Assembly (NCBI RefSeq): GCF_001904655.1 | Contig: NZ_MRCC01000006.1 | Span: forward strand, 186,001 to 250,000 | Direction of reading: 5' to 3' | DNA from: Chroogloeocystis siderophila 5.2 s.c.1 | GTDB taxonomy: Bacteria; Cyanobacteriota; Cyanobacteriia; Cyanobacteriales; Chroococcidiopsidaceae | DNA: 64,000 nucleotides | Shown here: positions 1-9,267 of the stretch, one piece after another | Layout: each line of letters starts with the position of its first letter | Position numbering within the stretch: position 1 is the stretch's first letter | Translations under genes and position numbers: made by a program | Notes under the pieces: generated by a model | The model's input: the letters and a program-made list of their open reading frames with translations, nothing else | What the model was told of the DNA's origin: nothing | Databases searched by the model: none

Positions 1-955
1 GCGAGAAATTTGCTAAGTCACCTACAACAAATATATTGGGATGTCCTGGAATGCTCAAATCTGGTTCGACAATAACGCGTCCTGCACGGTCGAGTTGTGC
101 GCCAGTACGCTTAGCCAAGGTTTCTCCTATTGGTGACGCTTTGACACCCGCCGCCCAAAGAATGGTTTTGGCAGCAATTTGTGCTACTTCATCGCCTTGC
201 TTGATTGTTACGATATCATCGGCAATATTGGTAACTAATGTTTTCGTTTGCACTGTTACACCCAATTGCTGAAGGGATTTTGCAGCTTTGGCAGATAATT
301 CGGGTGCATAAGGCGGAAGTAGGCGATCCATCCCTTCAAGTAGTAAGATTTTGGCTTCAGCGGTATCAATATTGCGAAAATCTTTTTTCAGCGTACTGTA
401 CGCAAGTTCGGCGATCGCACCTGCTAACTCTACCCCTGTCGGTCCACCACCAACAATCACAAACGTTAACCAAGCCCGACGTTTTTCTGGATCGGTTTCT
501 TTCTCGGCGGTTTCAAACGCGACAAAAATTCGCCGCCGCATTTCTAGCGCATCTTCAACGGTTTTTAATCCTGGGGCAAATTCTGACCATTCATCTTTGC
601 CAAAATACGAATGCTTAACACCTGTAGCGACGATTAAACTATCGTAGTGTAGTTCTTGATTTTGCAGCGTTACTTTGTGCTGTTCTGGGTCAATATCGAC
701 AACTTCTCCCATCAGCACTTTGGTGTTTTTATTGCGGTTTAGGACTGACCTTAGCGGAGAAGAAATATCGGCAGGCGATAAAGTTCCTGTCGCAACTTGA
801 TAAAGTAAGGGTTGGAATAAATGAAAGTTACGCTTATCGATTAATGTTACCTCTACAGGAACACTGCCGAGCGATTTCGCTGCATACAAACCGCCAAACC
901 CACCACCAACAATGACAACACGATGCAGAGATTGATTATCGACAGCGTTAATCAT
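1..955 (-). CDS. ndb: Type II NADH dehydrogenase (NDH-2), partial; C-terminus beyond window
   Basis: Single-subunit flavoprotein that oxidises NAD(P)H and reduces quinone at the membrane surface without proton pumping. Translating leftward from an ATG at 955 gives about 318 residues. A first Rossmann motif, VIVGGGFGGLYAAKSL, lies at residues 14-29 and a second, VIVGGGPTGVELAG, near residue 165, the arrangement of the FAD and NAD(P)H sites in this family. The segment ending IFVVGDLANFS is the start of the C-terminal FAD-contacting motif. Family members usually have 400-470 residues, so roughly a quarter is missing at the window edge, not mutated. It faces leftward, away from the catalase remnant. 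Which NDH-2 paralogue it is cannot be told from this fragment. Confidence 0.9.
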   Translation of the reverse strand, partial: MINAVDNQSLHRVVIVGGGFGGLYAAKSLGSVPVEVTLIDKRNFHLFQPLLYQVATGTLSPADISSPLRSVLNRNKNTKVLMGEVVDIDPEQHKVTLQNQELHYDSLIVATGVKHSYFGKDEWSEFAPGLKTVEDALEMRRRIFVAFETAEKETDPEKRRAWLTFVIVGGGPTGVELAGAIAELAYSTLKKDFRNIDTAEAKILLLEGMDRLLPPYAPELSAKAAKSLQQLGVTVQTKTLVTNIADDIVTIKQGDEVAQIAAKTILWAAGVKASPIGETLAKRTGAQLDRAGRVIVEPDLSIPGHPNIFVVGDLANFS

Positions 956-1076
956 ATAAAACTGACTTTTAGATAATTTCTTTACAGATGTTCATATTAG
1001 CTCAACTAGAGAAAATCGGCGTAGCGATCGCTACAGGTCAAGCAATATAGAGTAATGAGTAGTCAGTTCAGAAAAG

Positions 1077-1440
1077 ATGACGCACTTTGACCGCGAACGA
1101 ATTCCTGAATGTGTTGTTCATGCACGTGGTGCTGGGGCGCATGGTTATTTTGAAGCGTATGGCACCGTAGGCGACGAACCTATTAACAAGTATAGGCGGC
1201 CAATCTTTTTTAATAAACAGGTAAGATTACGCCTGTTTTTGTCCGTTTTCCACGATGATTCATGGCGGACATTGACCGGAAACGCTCCGCAACCCGCGTG
1301 GTTTTGCCGTCAAGTTTTATACCTATACCGAGGATGGCAACTGGGATTTAGTTGGAAACAACTTGAAAATCTTTTTTATTCGCGACCTCATCAAGTTTCC
1401 TGACTTGGTTCATGCGTTCAGACAAGATCCCAGTTGTCAA
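1077..1440 (+). pseudogene. Remnant of a monofunctional heme catalase (KatE/KatA-like)
   Basis: The first 40 codons read [11 protein letters not shown]...[22 protein letters not shown], the N-terminal signature of heme catalases, including the His of the distal pocket. After about 1216 the frame is lost. In another frame 1257-1430 reads IHGGH-stop-PETLR, then [10 protein letters not shown] and [11 protein letters not shown], then [17 protein letters not shown], all consecutive catalase blocks. There is thus at least one indel, an in-frame TGA replacing the Ser of HGGHSPET, and loss of everything after about residue 130 of a protein of roughly 480. The heme-ligand Tyr region is absent. This is a dead 5' fragment; no intact copy lies in the window. 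A Mn-catalase at 18800 could compensate (inference). Confidence 0.85.
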
Positions 1441-1477
1441 TTTCTAGTGTGCTGCCTTGCACACTTCATTCCCATAG

Positions 1478-1498
1478 CCCCGACTTCAGTCGGAAGGC
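1478..1498. repeat. ACTTCAGT-centred palindromic repeat, copy 1
   Basis: CCCCGACTTCAGTCGGAAGGC contains the near-perfect palindrome CCGACTTCAGTCGG. Related copies lie at 38673 (GCGACTTCAGTCGC) and 61919 (CTGACTTCAGTCAG). The arms vary while pairing is kept, as expected of a dispersed hairpin element. It lies between the catalase remnant and the hydrolase gene, where no CDS is seen. Confidence 0.6.
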
Positions 1499-1575
1499 AT
1501 CTGTATTAAATTTATCATCTGGTAGAGGTGTCCATACAAGATTTCTACCAGTTTTAATTGCATAGTTGAAACCTT

Positions 1576-2307
1576 TCAAAGCAACAAACTAGCATGGAGT
1601 AAAGCGGATTGATGAGTAAATTGCCAAAAATCGGTTATTTGTTCACCAACAAGTTGATGTTGAAAGTAGTGAAAAAAATGCTTTCCTTGAGGACATAACC
1701 ACAAGCGATCGCCTGCTTTCAAATAATCTTTCCAACCTTGTAAATCTGCGCTTTCGATAATGATATCATCAGTGCCACCACAAACCATTAATGGTACTGG
1801 TACGCCACTTGCAGGTAAACTCACTCGTTGTAAAAATGAATGCGGTGATATCGAGCAATATAAGTCTTTTTGTAAGCGTTTAATCAAACTATTAATTGTA
1901 CATTTATCTTGCGAACCGAACAAGTTATAAGCCATCGAAGTAAGGACTCTTTGACAACTCATAATTTTACGATGATTATAATAATGAGCTTGCCAATCAA
2001 GCGCCGGATCAGCCCCGACAGCAAGGAGAGTTAGCGATTTAACTTTATCAGGATAGCGACGTGCATAGAGTAATCCCAGTAAGCCACTCGTACTATGACC
2101 GATTAAGTGAACTGGGTGATCGCACGATTGTAAATAGTCGTGGAGTAATTCTAAAGCAACATCAAGCGAACATGGCTCATCTTGCGTTTGGCAATATTCC
2201 CACTGCGCCACAGTTAAGTGATGCGACAAATAGCATAAAAGTGGGCGATGAAAGCATTGCAAACTAGGGCTAGTATTAATCCACAAAACATCTGGAACTA
2301 TAGACAT
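1576..2307 (-). CDS. Alpha/beta hydrolase of the isi operon
   Basis: Predicted soluble alpha/beta-hydrolase of 243 residues, substrate unknown. The nucleophile elbow is GHSTSG in LIGHSTSGLLGLLYARRYP, with the conserved strand before it. An acid region (CGGTDDII) and a late His (GKHFFHYF) fit the catalytic triad. I prefer the ATG at 2307; an upstream extension would add 20 unrelated residues. It is the last gene of the leftward isiA - isiA-psaL - isiB cluster, 82 bases after isiB. Several cyanobacteria carry a hydrolase gene in this place (called isiC in some strains), so co-expression under iron starvation is likely, but its role there is not settled. Confidence 0.75.
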   Translation of the reverse strand: MSIVPDVLWINTSPSLQCFHRPLLCYLSHHLTVAQWEYCQTQDEPCSLDVALELLHDYLQSCDHPVHLIGHSTSGLLGLLYARRYPDKVKSLTLLAVGADPALDWQAHYYNHRKIMSCQRVLTSMAYNLFGSQDKCTINSLIKRLQKDLYCSISPHSFLQRVSLPASGVPVPLMVCGGTDDIIIESADLQGWKDYLKAGDRLWLCPQGKHFFHYFQHQLVGEQITDFWQFTHQSALLHASLLL

Positions 2308-2389
2308 ACAAAATCTTTCACAAACAAATATGTATTGCCAAGTAGCACAGGCAAGATACCTGTGCATTGTGGTCGTTATCTCTTAGTAA

Positions 2390-2899
2390 CTACACGCCAA
2401 ATTCTTTCTTCAGTTGAGAAATCCAAGTTTTAACGCGCTGTTCTGTCAAATCTGATTGATTATCTTCATCCAGCGCTAAACCGACAAACTTACCATCTCT
2501 AACAGCTTTCGATTCATTAAAATCATAGCCATCAGTTGACCAGTAGCCGACTGTTGTTCCACCAAGTTCAGAAATTTTTTCTTCCAAAATTCCCAAAGCA
2601 TCCATAAAGTTATCGGTATAGCCAACTTGATCGCCTGTACCAAAATAAGCGACTTTTTTACCACTAAAATCAATATCGTCTAAATCAGGGAAAAAGCCAT
2701 CCCAATCACTTTGTAATTCCCCAATGTTCCAGGTAGGACACGCAATAATCAAATTTTCGTAATCATTAAACTCACTACCATCAACATCTGCCATATTGTG
2801 CAGCGTGACAACATCTTCACCCAATTCTTTTTGAATCATTTCGGCAACAATTTCAGTTTTGCCTGTGGTTGAACCGTAGAATAAACCAATACTTGACAT
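2390..2899 (-). CDS. isiB: Flavodoxin, iron-stress inducible
   Basis: FMN electron carrier that replaces ferredoxin downstream of photosystem I when iron is scarce. The 169 residues match long-chain flavodoxins. The phosphate-binding loop GSTTGKTE is at residues 9-16, the FMN-contacting Trp is W57 in PTWNIGELQSDW, and the second isoalloxazine loop FGTGDQVGYTDNF is at 86-98 with Tyr94. It lies 79 bases behind the isiA-psaL fusion and before the hydrolase, all leftward, which is the usual isi operon context. Nothing is damaged. Confidence 0.96.
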   Translation of the reverse strand: MSSIGLFYGSTTGKTEIVAEMIQKELGEDVVTLHNMADVDGSEFNDYENLIIACPTWNIGELQSDWDGFFPDLDDIDFSGKKVAYFGTGDQVGYTDNFMDALGILEEKISELGGTTVGYWSTDGYDFNESKAVRDGKFVGLALDEDNQSDLTEQRVKTWISQLKKEFGV

Positions 2900-2978
2900 T
2901 TATTTCACCTAAAACATTGAACATCAATATGAAGAAAGGGGCAATTTTACTTATTACAAGCCCCGCATTCCTCATTGA

Positions 2979-4493
2979 TTAATTTGCGATCGCTTGAAAT
3001 GCACTCCAGCTATTCAAAATTAAGTACGCAAAAATTGCGCCACCAATCCCACCAATGAAAAAGCCGGTTGTAAACTGACTCCACTCGTCAACATTCTGCA
3101 AAGCCTCTGGCACGTTGGGAACTGTTGCAGCAAACGCTGGTCGGGGTAAAGTTTCTAGGCGTTTTTCTAGTTTGGTACTACCATAAATTGAAAAACCGAT
3201 GGTCAGCAGGACAATCAAACCACCAGCTGCGAGTAAACCAACTAAAGCACCAATGTTCGCATCGCGTAATATTCCAATAGAACCTAGTACAGCAAAAGGT
3301 CCTACTAGCCAATAACCGTGTGCCATACCAATTTCTAATCCCCGTGCTAAAGGATTAATTCCTGGGCGGTAAATTGGTAGGTATTTGAGAAAATTCAACG
3401 TCACATCTTGGGAATTGATCGCATTGTTTGCAGCTGCCATTTGCGGATTAACTTGCGGTGGCTGAACCATGTCACCTTTTTTGAAATCAAATCCAGCCGC
3501 AGTTGCGCGCGCGCGTAAAGCGTGCCAAATATGACCGATGAGGAAAATCAAAGCGAGGACAAGATGGAATGTCACCAGCCAACCACGCACAGAAACTAAC
3601 CCAGGCGCAGATTCTAAAGTGCGTACCGGACCATAAAATACTTCGGGGTAAGCGGTGTTATTGACCCACGCGAAGTACGCAGCAAAGAAGCCCATGTAGG
3701 CAACAGCGCCAATGCTATACGAAAGATAAGCTTCGCCTGAGTAAATTAAAATGCGTCGCGCCCAAGCAAAAGGTTGCGTCAAGATGTGGAAGATTCCACC
3801 GCCAATCAACATCAAGCCAACCCAGATGTGACCGCCGACAACATCTTCTAAGTTATCGACCGCAGCCATTCCTTCTGAACCCCAAGCCCCGAATAGATAG
3901 CCAAAAATGCGGATAGGATTGAGTGTAGGATGACTGATAACGCGCACATCACCACCACCCGCTGCCCAAGGGTCGAATAATCCACCCCAAAACATCGCTT
4001 TGGCAACAAGTAGCAACGCGCCTAAACCTAAAAGTACGAGGTGAATGCCTAAAATAGACGTGATTTTATCTTTATCTTTCCAGTCATAACCGAAGAACCC
4101 AGCTAGGGTAGGGTTGTCTTCTAAAACTTCGGGACCTAATAAAGCGTGATAAAGTCCTCCGGCTGCCAGAATAACTGACGGTATCAAATGCAAAACGGCA
4201 ACAACAAAGTAAGGATAGGTGCTAATCACTTGTCCGCCAGCCCCAACACCCAAGCCCAGCGTTGCTAAATGCGGCAGTAAAATTAACCCTTGTTCGTACA
4301 TCGGTTGATCGGGATGAAAACGTGACAACTCGAATAGTGTCATTCCTCCAGCCCATAGCAAAATCAACCCTGAATGCGCAACGTGCGCGCCCAACAACTT
4401 ACCCGATAAGTTTGTTAAGCGAAAATTACCAGCCCACCAACCTACGTCAGGAATTTGGTTTTTGTAAGGGCTATCTGAGATCACTGCGGTCAT
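2979..4493 (-). CDS. CP43'-PsaL fusion: IsiA-family chlorophyll protein with C-terminal PsaL-like domain
   Basis: A 504-residue membrane protein in two parts. Residues 1 to about 345 are an IsiA/CP43-like six-helix chlorophyll antenna, with His residues in the helices ([35 protein letters not shown]) as Mg ligands. Residues about 366-504, from [18 protein letters not shown], resemble photosystem I subunit PsaL, with two or three hydrophobic segments and a [12 protein letters not shown] motif. A Q/N/A-rich linker joins them. Such fusions are known within the IsiA family of some cyanobacteria and probably let the antenna dock in place of PsaL on PSI (inference). It follows isiA by 76 bases and shares its operon. 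A second frame-intact antenna gene next to isiA argues for specialised roles. Confidence 0.92.
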   Translation of the reverse strand: MTAVISDSPYKNQIPDVGWWAGNFRLTNLSGKLLGAHVAHSGLILLWAGGMTLFELSRFHPDQPMYEQGLILLPHLATLGLGVGAGGQVISTYPYFVVAVLHLIPSVILAAGGLYHALLGPEVLEDNPTLAGFFGYDWKDKDKITSILGIHLVLLGLGALLLVAKAMFWGGLFDPWAAGGGDVRVISHPTLNPIRIFGYLFGAWGSEGMAAVDNLEDVVGGHIWVGLMLIGGGIFHILTQPFAWARRILIYSGEAYLSYSIGAVAYMGFFAAYFAWVNNTAYPEVFYGPVRTLESAPGLVSVRGWLVTFHLVLALIFLIGHIWHALRARATAAGFDFKKGDMVQPPQVNPQMAAANNAINSQDVTLNFLKYLPIYRPGINPLARGLEIGMAHGYWLVGPFAVLGSIGILRDANIGALVGLLAAGGLIVLLTIGFSIYGSTKLEKRLETLPRPAFAATVPNVPEALQNVDEWSQFTTGFFIGGIGGAIFAYLILNSWSAFQAIAN

Positions 4494-4569
4494 GAGAACT
4501 CCTTGCGAATAATTTGCGTTATTGCAGTGTCAAGTACAGAAATCTATTGAGTAAATTTGCTAAGTAGCA

Positions 4570-5628
4570 TTAACTTGGTTGCGGAATCACTGCATCTTCA
4601 CTGATGCGACCTTTACGAAAATCTAAACCACGCGATCGCAAAGCGTGCCAGATATGTCCTTGCAGAAAGAAAAACGCTAACCAAAAATGAGCATTCGCTA
4701 GCCAAGTCCGCGAGGTGACTAAATCAGGATCGGGCGATGAAAAGTAAGGCACAATATTCTGCCGTACCACCAGCGCAGGACCGTAAAACACTTCAGGATA
4801 AACAGTGGTATTGACGGAGACGAACAGCGTTGCAACGAATCCCATCAATGCCAAAGCGCCCAAGCTGTAAGAAAGATAAGCTTCTCCCGACCAAACAAAG
4901 AACGGATATGTCCAGCGAAAAGGCTTGGTTAGGATGTGAAATATTCCACCAAAAATTAGCATTCCACCAACCCAGATATGACCGCCGACAACATCTTCTA
5001 GGTTGTCAACGCCAGCAATCCAGAACCTACCCATCGCACCGAAGAGATAGCCATAAATCACTGTCGGATCGAGCGTTGGATTTGTAATAACTCTGACATC
5101 TTCGACATTCGGGTCATACAAACCACCAAAGTACATTGCCTTCGTGACTAAAAGAAAAGCACCTACGCCGAGTAAAACAAGGTGAATGCCCAAAATCGTC
5201 GTCATTTTGTTGGTATCTGCCCAGTCATAGCCAAAAAAGGAAAACCTTCCTTCCAACCTTTCTGGACCGCGTAGCGAATGAAAGATACCACCAAAACCCA
5301 GAAACGCGGACGAAATGAGGTGAATGACACCGATCGCAAAGTACGGCTGCGTATCTACCACAGTACCATTGGCACCAACTCCCCAACCTTGGGCGGCTAG
5401 ATGCGGTAGCAAAATTAATCCTTGCTCGTACATCGGTTTTGCAGGATTAAAATGACCCAGTTCAAATAAAGTCATAGCGCCTGCCCACAGCACAATCAAA
5501 CCAGAATGAGCAACATGAGCGCCGAGTAATTTACCCGATAAATTCGTGAGGCGTGCATTACCTGCCCACCAGGGAGACTCTGCGAGATCTTGCTCCACTG
5601 AAAGTGGACTCTTAGCGACATTTGTCAC
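4570..5628 (-). CDS. isiA: Iron-stress chlorophyll-binding protein IsiA (CP43')
   Basis: Six-transmembrane chlorophyll a antenna that forms rings around PSI and dissipates energy under iron starvation. The 352-residue protein is standard for IsiA, which lacks the large lumenal loop of CP43. Chlorophyll-ligand His residues sit in [50 protein letters not shown] and [10 protein letters not shown]. The start is GTG at 5628, preceded 10 bases upstream by TAGGAGG. It is the first gene of the leftward isi operon; an iron-box-like sequence and a -10 candidate lie within 100 bases upstream. Confidence 0.96.
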   Translation of the reverse strand: MTNVAKSPLSVEQDLAESPWWAGNARLTNLSGKLLGAHVAHSGLIVLWAGAMTLFELGHFNPAKPMYEQGLILLPHLAAQGWGVGANGTVVDTQPYFAIGVIHLISSAFLGFGGIFHSLRGPERLEGRFSFFGYDWADTNKMTTILGIHLVLLGVGAFLLVTKAMYFGGLYDPNVEDVRVITNPTLDPTVIYGYLFGAMGRFWIAGVDNLEDVVGGHIWVGGMLIFGGIFHILTKPFRWTYPFFVWSGEAYLSYSLGALALMGFVATLFVSVNTTVYPEVFYGPALVVRQNIVPYFSSPDPDLVTSRTWLANAHFWLAFFFLQGHIWHALRSRGLDFRKGRISEDAVIPQPS

Positions 5629-5685
5629 CGTCTTTTACCTCCTAATTGTTGAAAATATTTTTCAAAAACTTGCAAGATAGCTTAC

Positions 5686-5722
5686 ACTATAACGTTAGTT
5701 ATTGACAATCCTTTTCATTAAT
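5686..5722 (-). promoter_or_regulatory. Putative isiA promoter with Fur (iron box)-like element
   Basis: On the minus strand TATAGT at 5691-5686 is a plausible -10 hexamer, 58 bases before the GTG of isiA. Just upstream, 5722-5698 reads AATGAAAAGG then ATTGTCAATAAC, an A/T-rich imperfect dyad resembling cyanobacterial FurA boxes, which are runs of degenerate NATWAT units. isiA operons are classic Fur targets, so the position fits, but the match is by eye only and no -35 hexamer is convincing. Confidence 0.45.
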
Positions 5723-5854
5723 TTTCTGCAACTTTTTACAAGCGCAACTGCCAGCGCGATTTTTAGGGGAAACACTGTATTGCTGCACGCTGTTTCAGCA
5801 GCAACAAAAACGTAAAGAATTCGCTACAACTTACACCCACTTGGCATAACGCAT

Positions 5855-6157
5855 ATGTTCAATTTATTTCTTCAAGTTGTTCAGCCGATTACAACTCCAC
5901 TATGTATGGTTTCGGTTTCATCGTTGCTAGCTGTGTTTCTGTGGAGTATCGCGATCGCAACGCGAGATGGTATCGCTCGACTCAAGCAATTGCACCAAGT
6001 TCCTTGTAGCCGCTGCGCCTACTTCACCGGAGATTATCGACTCAAATGTACTGTTCATCCTTGCAAAGCACTTACCGAAGACGCGATCAATTGTTTAGAT
6101 TATGAACCGGCGGCAAATCCACCCAAGTGTCATCCAAAAGCTTGTAAATATCGGTGA
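5855..6157 (+). CDS. Conserved cyanobacterial small membrane protein with Cys motifs
   Basis: A 100-residue protein of unknown function. Residues 8-36 form one hydrophobic segment (PITTPLCMVSVSSLLAVFLW). The C-terminal half is Cys-rich: PCSRCAYFTGDYRLKCTVHPCKAL, then CLDYEP and CHPKACKYR, eight Cys in CxxC and CxnC patterns that could bind zinc or an Fe-S cluster, or be disulfide-bonded. It faces away from isiA across a 226-base divergent region. I know this type only as a hypothetical protein of cyanobacteria and assign no role. Confidence 0.7.
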   Translation: MFNLFLQVVQPITTPLCMVSVSSLLAVFLWSIAIATRDGIARLKQLHQVPCSRCAYFTGDYRLKCTVHPCKALTEDAINCLDYEPAANPPKCHPKACKYR

Positions 6158-6174
6158 AAACTCATTGAAAAGTT

Positions 6175-6189
6175 GGTAACTGGTAATTA
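6175..6189. repeat. GGTAACTGGTAATTA-type interspersed repeat
   Basis: GGTAACTGGTAATTA begins 17 bases after the preceding stop codon. Variants built of GGTAATTGGTAA units occur at about 7125-7166, 10051-10116, 28486-28504, 36981-36998 and 61617-61636, mostly next to gene 3' ends. Function unknown. Confidence 0.5.
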
Positions 6190-6342
6190 AGTCATTGGCA
6201 GTTTTTTCCTCTTGCTAGCTGCTTACCCCTTACCTGCTCCCAACAAATATGATTCATTTAACCTGTATAGGGATCAAAGCGCAACTTGGCAAAGTGGCGG
6301 TTAAGCGCGACAATGAGTTTACGTCGCCCTTGAAGTCGTCCA

Positions 6343-7098
6343 GTGAATAACGTCCGTACAGTTTCCGATACCAAGCGAGCTTTCTACACATCTCACACCC
6401 GTCCAATCAACACGATTTATCGTCGGGTGGTCGAAGAACTGATGGTAGAAATGCACTTGCTGTCAGTGAATGTCGATTTTAGCTACAACCCAATTTATGC
6501 CCTGGGCGTAGTCACTGCTTTTGAGCGGTTTATGCAGGGGTATCAACCTGAAAGAGATAAGGAGTCGATTTTTAATGCTTTGTGTCAAGCTGTAGAAAGC
6601 GATCCACAACGCTATCGCCAGGATGCTGAACGTTTAGGTCTATTTGCTAAGAACACATCAACTCCTGAGTTGATAGCGTGGCTACGTGGGGAAACTCACA
6701 AAGAAGAAGTGGGTGATTTGCAGCAGCAAATTCAAGCGATCGCCTCTAATCCTAACTTTAAGTACAGCCGCTTGTTTGCGATTGGAGTCTTTGGGTTATT
6801 AGAACTGTCAGATCCTGCTTTAGTCAAAGACGAAAAGCAGCGAGTTGATGCGCTTAAGAGTATTGCTGCTACGTTGAACATCTCAGAAGACAAACTCAAC
6901 AAAGATCTAGAATTGTACCGCGCTAATGTAGACAAAATGGAACAAGCATTAGCAACAATTGCAGATATACTTTCCGCTGACCGTAAGAAACGTCAGCAAC
7001 AAACTCCAGATAAAGGAATTGCAGTGACTACTCCTGATGCTGAGGATCCGTCGCAAGCGCCTGGTTCGTCGCAAGACAAGGCTTCTTTTGGTTCTTAG
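6343..7098 (+). CDS. thf1: Thylakoid formation protein Thf1/Psb29
   Basis: Thf1 (Psb29) is needed for photosystem II assembly and repair and interacts with the FtsH protease in cyanobacteria and plants. The 251 residues carry the family's conserved N-terminus NNVRTVSDTKRAFY, followed by RPINTIYRRVVEELMVEMHLLSVN and FSYNPIYALGVVTAFERFM. The C-terminal third is charged and coiled-coil-like, with a variable tail rich in Pro/Ser/Gln. The start is GTG at 6343, which gives the usual MNNVRTV beginning. It stands alone between a hypothetical gene and the convergent antiporter. Confidence 0.95.
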   Translation: MNNVRTVSDTKRAFYTSHTRPINTIYRRVVEELMVEMHLLSVNVDFSYNPIYALGVVTAFERFMQGYQPERDKESIFNALCQAVESDPQRYRQDAERLGLFAKNTSTPELIAWLRGETHKEEVGDLQQQIQAIASNPNFKYSRLFAIGVFGLLELSDPALVKDEKQRVDALKSIAATLNISEDKLNKDLELYRANVDKMEQALATIADILSADRKKRQQQTPDKGIAVTTPDAEDPSQAPGSSQDKASFGS

Positions 7099-7189
7099 GT
7101 AACAGCAAAAACAAATCGAATGATGGTAATGAGTAATTGGTAATAGGATAATTTATTACCAGTTACCTATCATCTAGAGGTGAGTTTCA

Positions 7190-8275
7190 TTAGCTACGAC
7201 TGTGATGAGCGCGAATATAACGCAACGTAACAATAACTAGTGTAACGAGTGTGATAGGGATAACAAAGGCTTGAAACACCAAGCTAAATATCGGCAAGCT
7301 GGCGTGTTGCGTCGAATACAAAATTAAGTAGGTTGTATAAGCAACGTAATAACCGAGAAAGAGAATTCCTTCCCAACGGGAAATCACGTTATCTGTAAAG
7401 AAAATTGGCAAACAGGCGATCGCCGTTGCAATCATTACAGGAATATCAAAGCGTAGCGCCGCAGCCGAAACAGCAACACCATCAGGCGAGAAAATACTCG
7501 CTAGCCCCAAAACTGCGAGAATATTAAAAATATTACTGCCGACAACGTTTCCCACCGCAATGTCGCGTTCTCCACGCATACTCGCAACAACTGAAGTAGC
7601 AACTTCGGGTAAAGATGTTCCAGCGGCAACAATTGTTAATCCGATGATTAGCTGGCTGACGCCAATCGCTTGGGCGATCGCGATCGCGCCACTTACTAAC
7701 CAACGAGAACCGATGACGAGTAATACTAAACCACCAAGGATAAAACCTAAATTAACTAACCAAGCTGTTCTTTCGTAGTTGCCATACTCTCTAGCGTATT
7801 CTTCTTGAACCGCAGTATCTTTTTCTTGACGGCTTTGGTAAATCAAAAAAAGCGTATAAGCAACACCACCAACAAATAGTAAAATTCCATCAACTCTGTC
7901 AATTCTACCATCATAGCCAAGCAGATGAGTCAAAAATGAAACACCGATCATAATCGGGACATCAAACTTGACTAATTGCTGCGAGACGATTAGAGGAGCA
8001 ACCAACGAAGAAACACCCAATATAAATAAAACATTAAAAATATTACTGCCAACGACATTACCCAATGCAATATCAGCTTGTCCGGCAAAAGCAGATTGCA
8101 TGCTAACCGCAAGTTCGGGTGAACTGGTGCCATAAGCAACTATCGTTAAACCGATGATTAGGGGTGAGACTCCAGCACTAGCCGCGAGGCGCGATGCTCC
8201 ACGTACCAATATTTCCGCGCCAACAACAAGTAGCACTAGACCGATAATTAATAAAACGATTGTTGTAATATCCAT
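7190..8275 (-). CDS. Calcium/sodium antiporter, CaCA family (YrbG-like)
   Basis: Ten-helix inner-membrane cation exchanger of 361 residues. The two inverted alpha repeats are plain: YGTSSPELAVSMQSAFAG with GNVVGSNIFNVLFILG in the N-terminal half, and AAGTSLPEVATSVVASMRG with GNVVGSNIFNILAVLG in the C-terminal half. The acidic residues in TSSPE and TSLPE are the ion-binding Glu. Half repeats are separated by a cytoplasmic loop rich in charged residues (about 145-170). Ion specificity cannot be read from sequence. It is convergent with thf1 and has no obvious operon partner. Confidence 0.9.
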   Translation of the reverse strand: MDITTIVLLIIGLVLLVVGAEILVRGASRLAASAGVSPLIIGLTIVAYGTSSPELAVSMQSAFAGQADIALGNVVGSNIFNVLFILGVSSLVAPLIVSQQLVKFDVPIMIGVSFLTHLLGYDGRIDRVDGILLFVGGVAYTLFLIYQSRQEKDTAVQEEYAREYGNYERTAWLVNLGFILGGLVLLVIGSRWLVSGAIAIAQAIGVSQLIIGLTIVAAGTSLPEVATSVVASMRGERDIAVGNVVGSNIFNILAVLGLASIFSPDGVAVSAAALRFDIPVMIATAIACLPIFFTDNVISRWEGILFLGYYVAYTTYLILYSTQHASLPIFSLVFQAFVIPITLVTLVIVTLRYIRAHHSRS

Positions 8276-8425
8276 AAACCTTATATAAACTACTGGGTCC
8301 AGTTACCACTTGCCTTGACGAATAGCTAACAATCAATGTTATGCGATCGCCACAAACAGTGCGGAAACCAGACCCAGTTGATTAGATGACAAAATTAAGA
8401 AATCAAACCCCAGTTCACAGCTAGC

Positions 8426-9199
8426 TTAGCGCTTACTACCCGAAGCGTTACGCACCGGAACCATTTTCATGTAGTCGATGTTGTAGGCAGAAACACCTTG
8501 AGCGTAGTTTTGCTTGGGTGCGATCGCCGCTGCCATATCGCGATACTTGCGGGGATCGCCTTCGCGTAGCTGTCGCTGTTCGTACTTGCGGCTGTAGAAT
8601 TGCTCCAGCGCAAAACGCCAATCGGTGGTGACAGTGCCAGCTGTTTCGCGGAAGTCTTCACCATAGCGGGGAGTCACTAAGTTGAAGGGGCGACCTTCCA
8701 TCCGCTTGCGCTGATAAGGTACAGTATAATCACCAAAGTTATCGGTGTACTCTTCACTATCAAGCAAGGCATCAACAAAGCCATGAAAGCCTAGCGTGCC
8801 AATTTTGATTGACCAAGCGATTTGCTCATCTTTGTTGTAAGATGAGCGACCGAGAAAGCGCTTCAAGCAGATATCAACCAGGCGGTAGTTGTTATTCACT
8901 GCAACCACCATTTGATAAAATCGCTCCGACTTGGCAAGTCCGCGAATAAAATCGCGTACCGAAATTGCGCGATTCTTGAGTTGAGACTCTAGCTGTACTT
9001 GACGGTTGGCTTTGAGAATTTCATGCTCGCTGAAAACCTGGCGATAAGCAGCCCAGATCAAGTCTTGAATCTCTGCGGGCGAGTTCGCGTCTTCTATACG
9101 GTAGATATATGGAGTTTCGTCGTCGAGGTCAGCAACGCCAAAGCTGCGGACGCGGTGATTTTGTGTTGTAGGTTTGTACTGAAGCAACGGCAACGCCAT
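8426..9199 (-). CDS. cpcG: Phycobilisome rod-core linker CpcG, third copy
   Basis: Linker that attaches phycocyanin rods to the allophycocyanin core. The 257 residues begin [17 protein letters not shown], the standard CpcG N-terminus, followed by a PBS-linker domain (about 20-190) with [44 protein letters not shown] and a [14 protein letters not shown] block. No hydrophobic C-terminal helix is present, so it is the rod-core type, not membrane-linked CpcL. It is the last gene of the cpc operon, 68 bases behind the second cpcG. Three unequal paralogues suggest rods attached at different core positions. Confidence 0.95.
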   Translation of the reverse strand: MALPLLQYKPTTQNHRVRSFGVADLDDETPYIYRIEDANSPAEIQDLIWAAYRQVFSEHEILKANRQVQLESQLKNRAISVRDFIRGLAKSERFYQMVVAVNNNYRLVDICLKRFLGRSSYNKDEQIAWSIKIGTLGFHGFVDALLDSEEYTDNFGDYTVPYQRKRMEGRPFNLVTPRYGEDFRETAGTVTTDWRFALEQFYSRKYEQRQLREGDPRKYRDMAAAIAPKQNYAQGVSAYNIDYMKMVPVRNASGSKR

Positions 9200-9267
9200 G
9201 CTGGTATCTCCGTTTCAAACGATAAGTTGAGTCGTCAAATTAAGGGGAAATTCAATTGCTCCAGCTG

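Noticed and set aside
36-618. Plus-strand frames over the NDH-2 gene
   Set aside because: The minus strand encodes clear NDH-2 motifs, so these are shadows.
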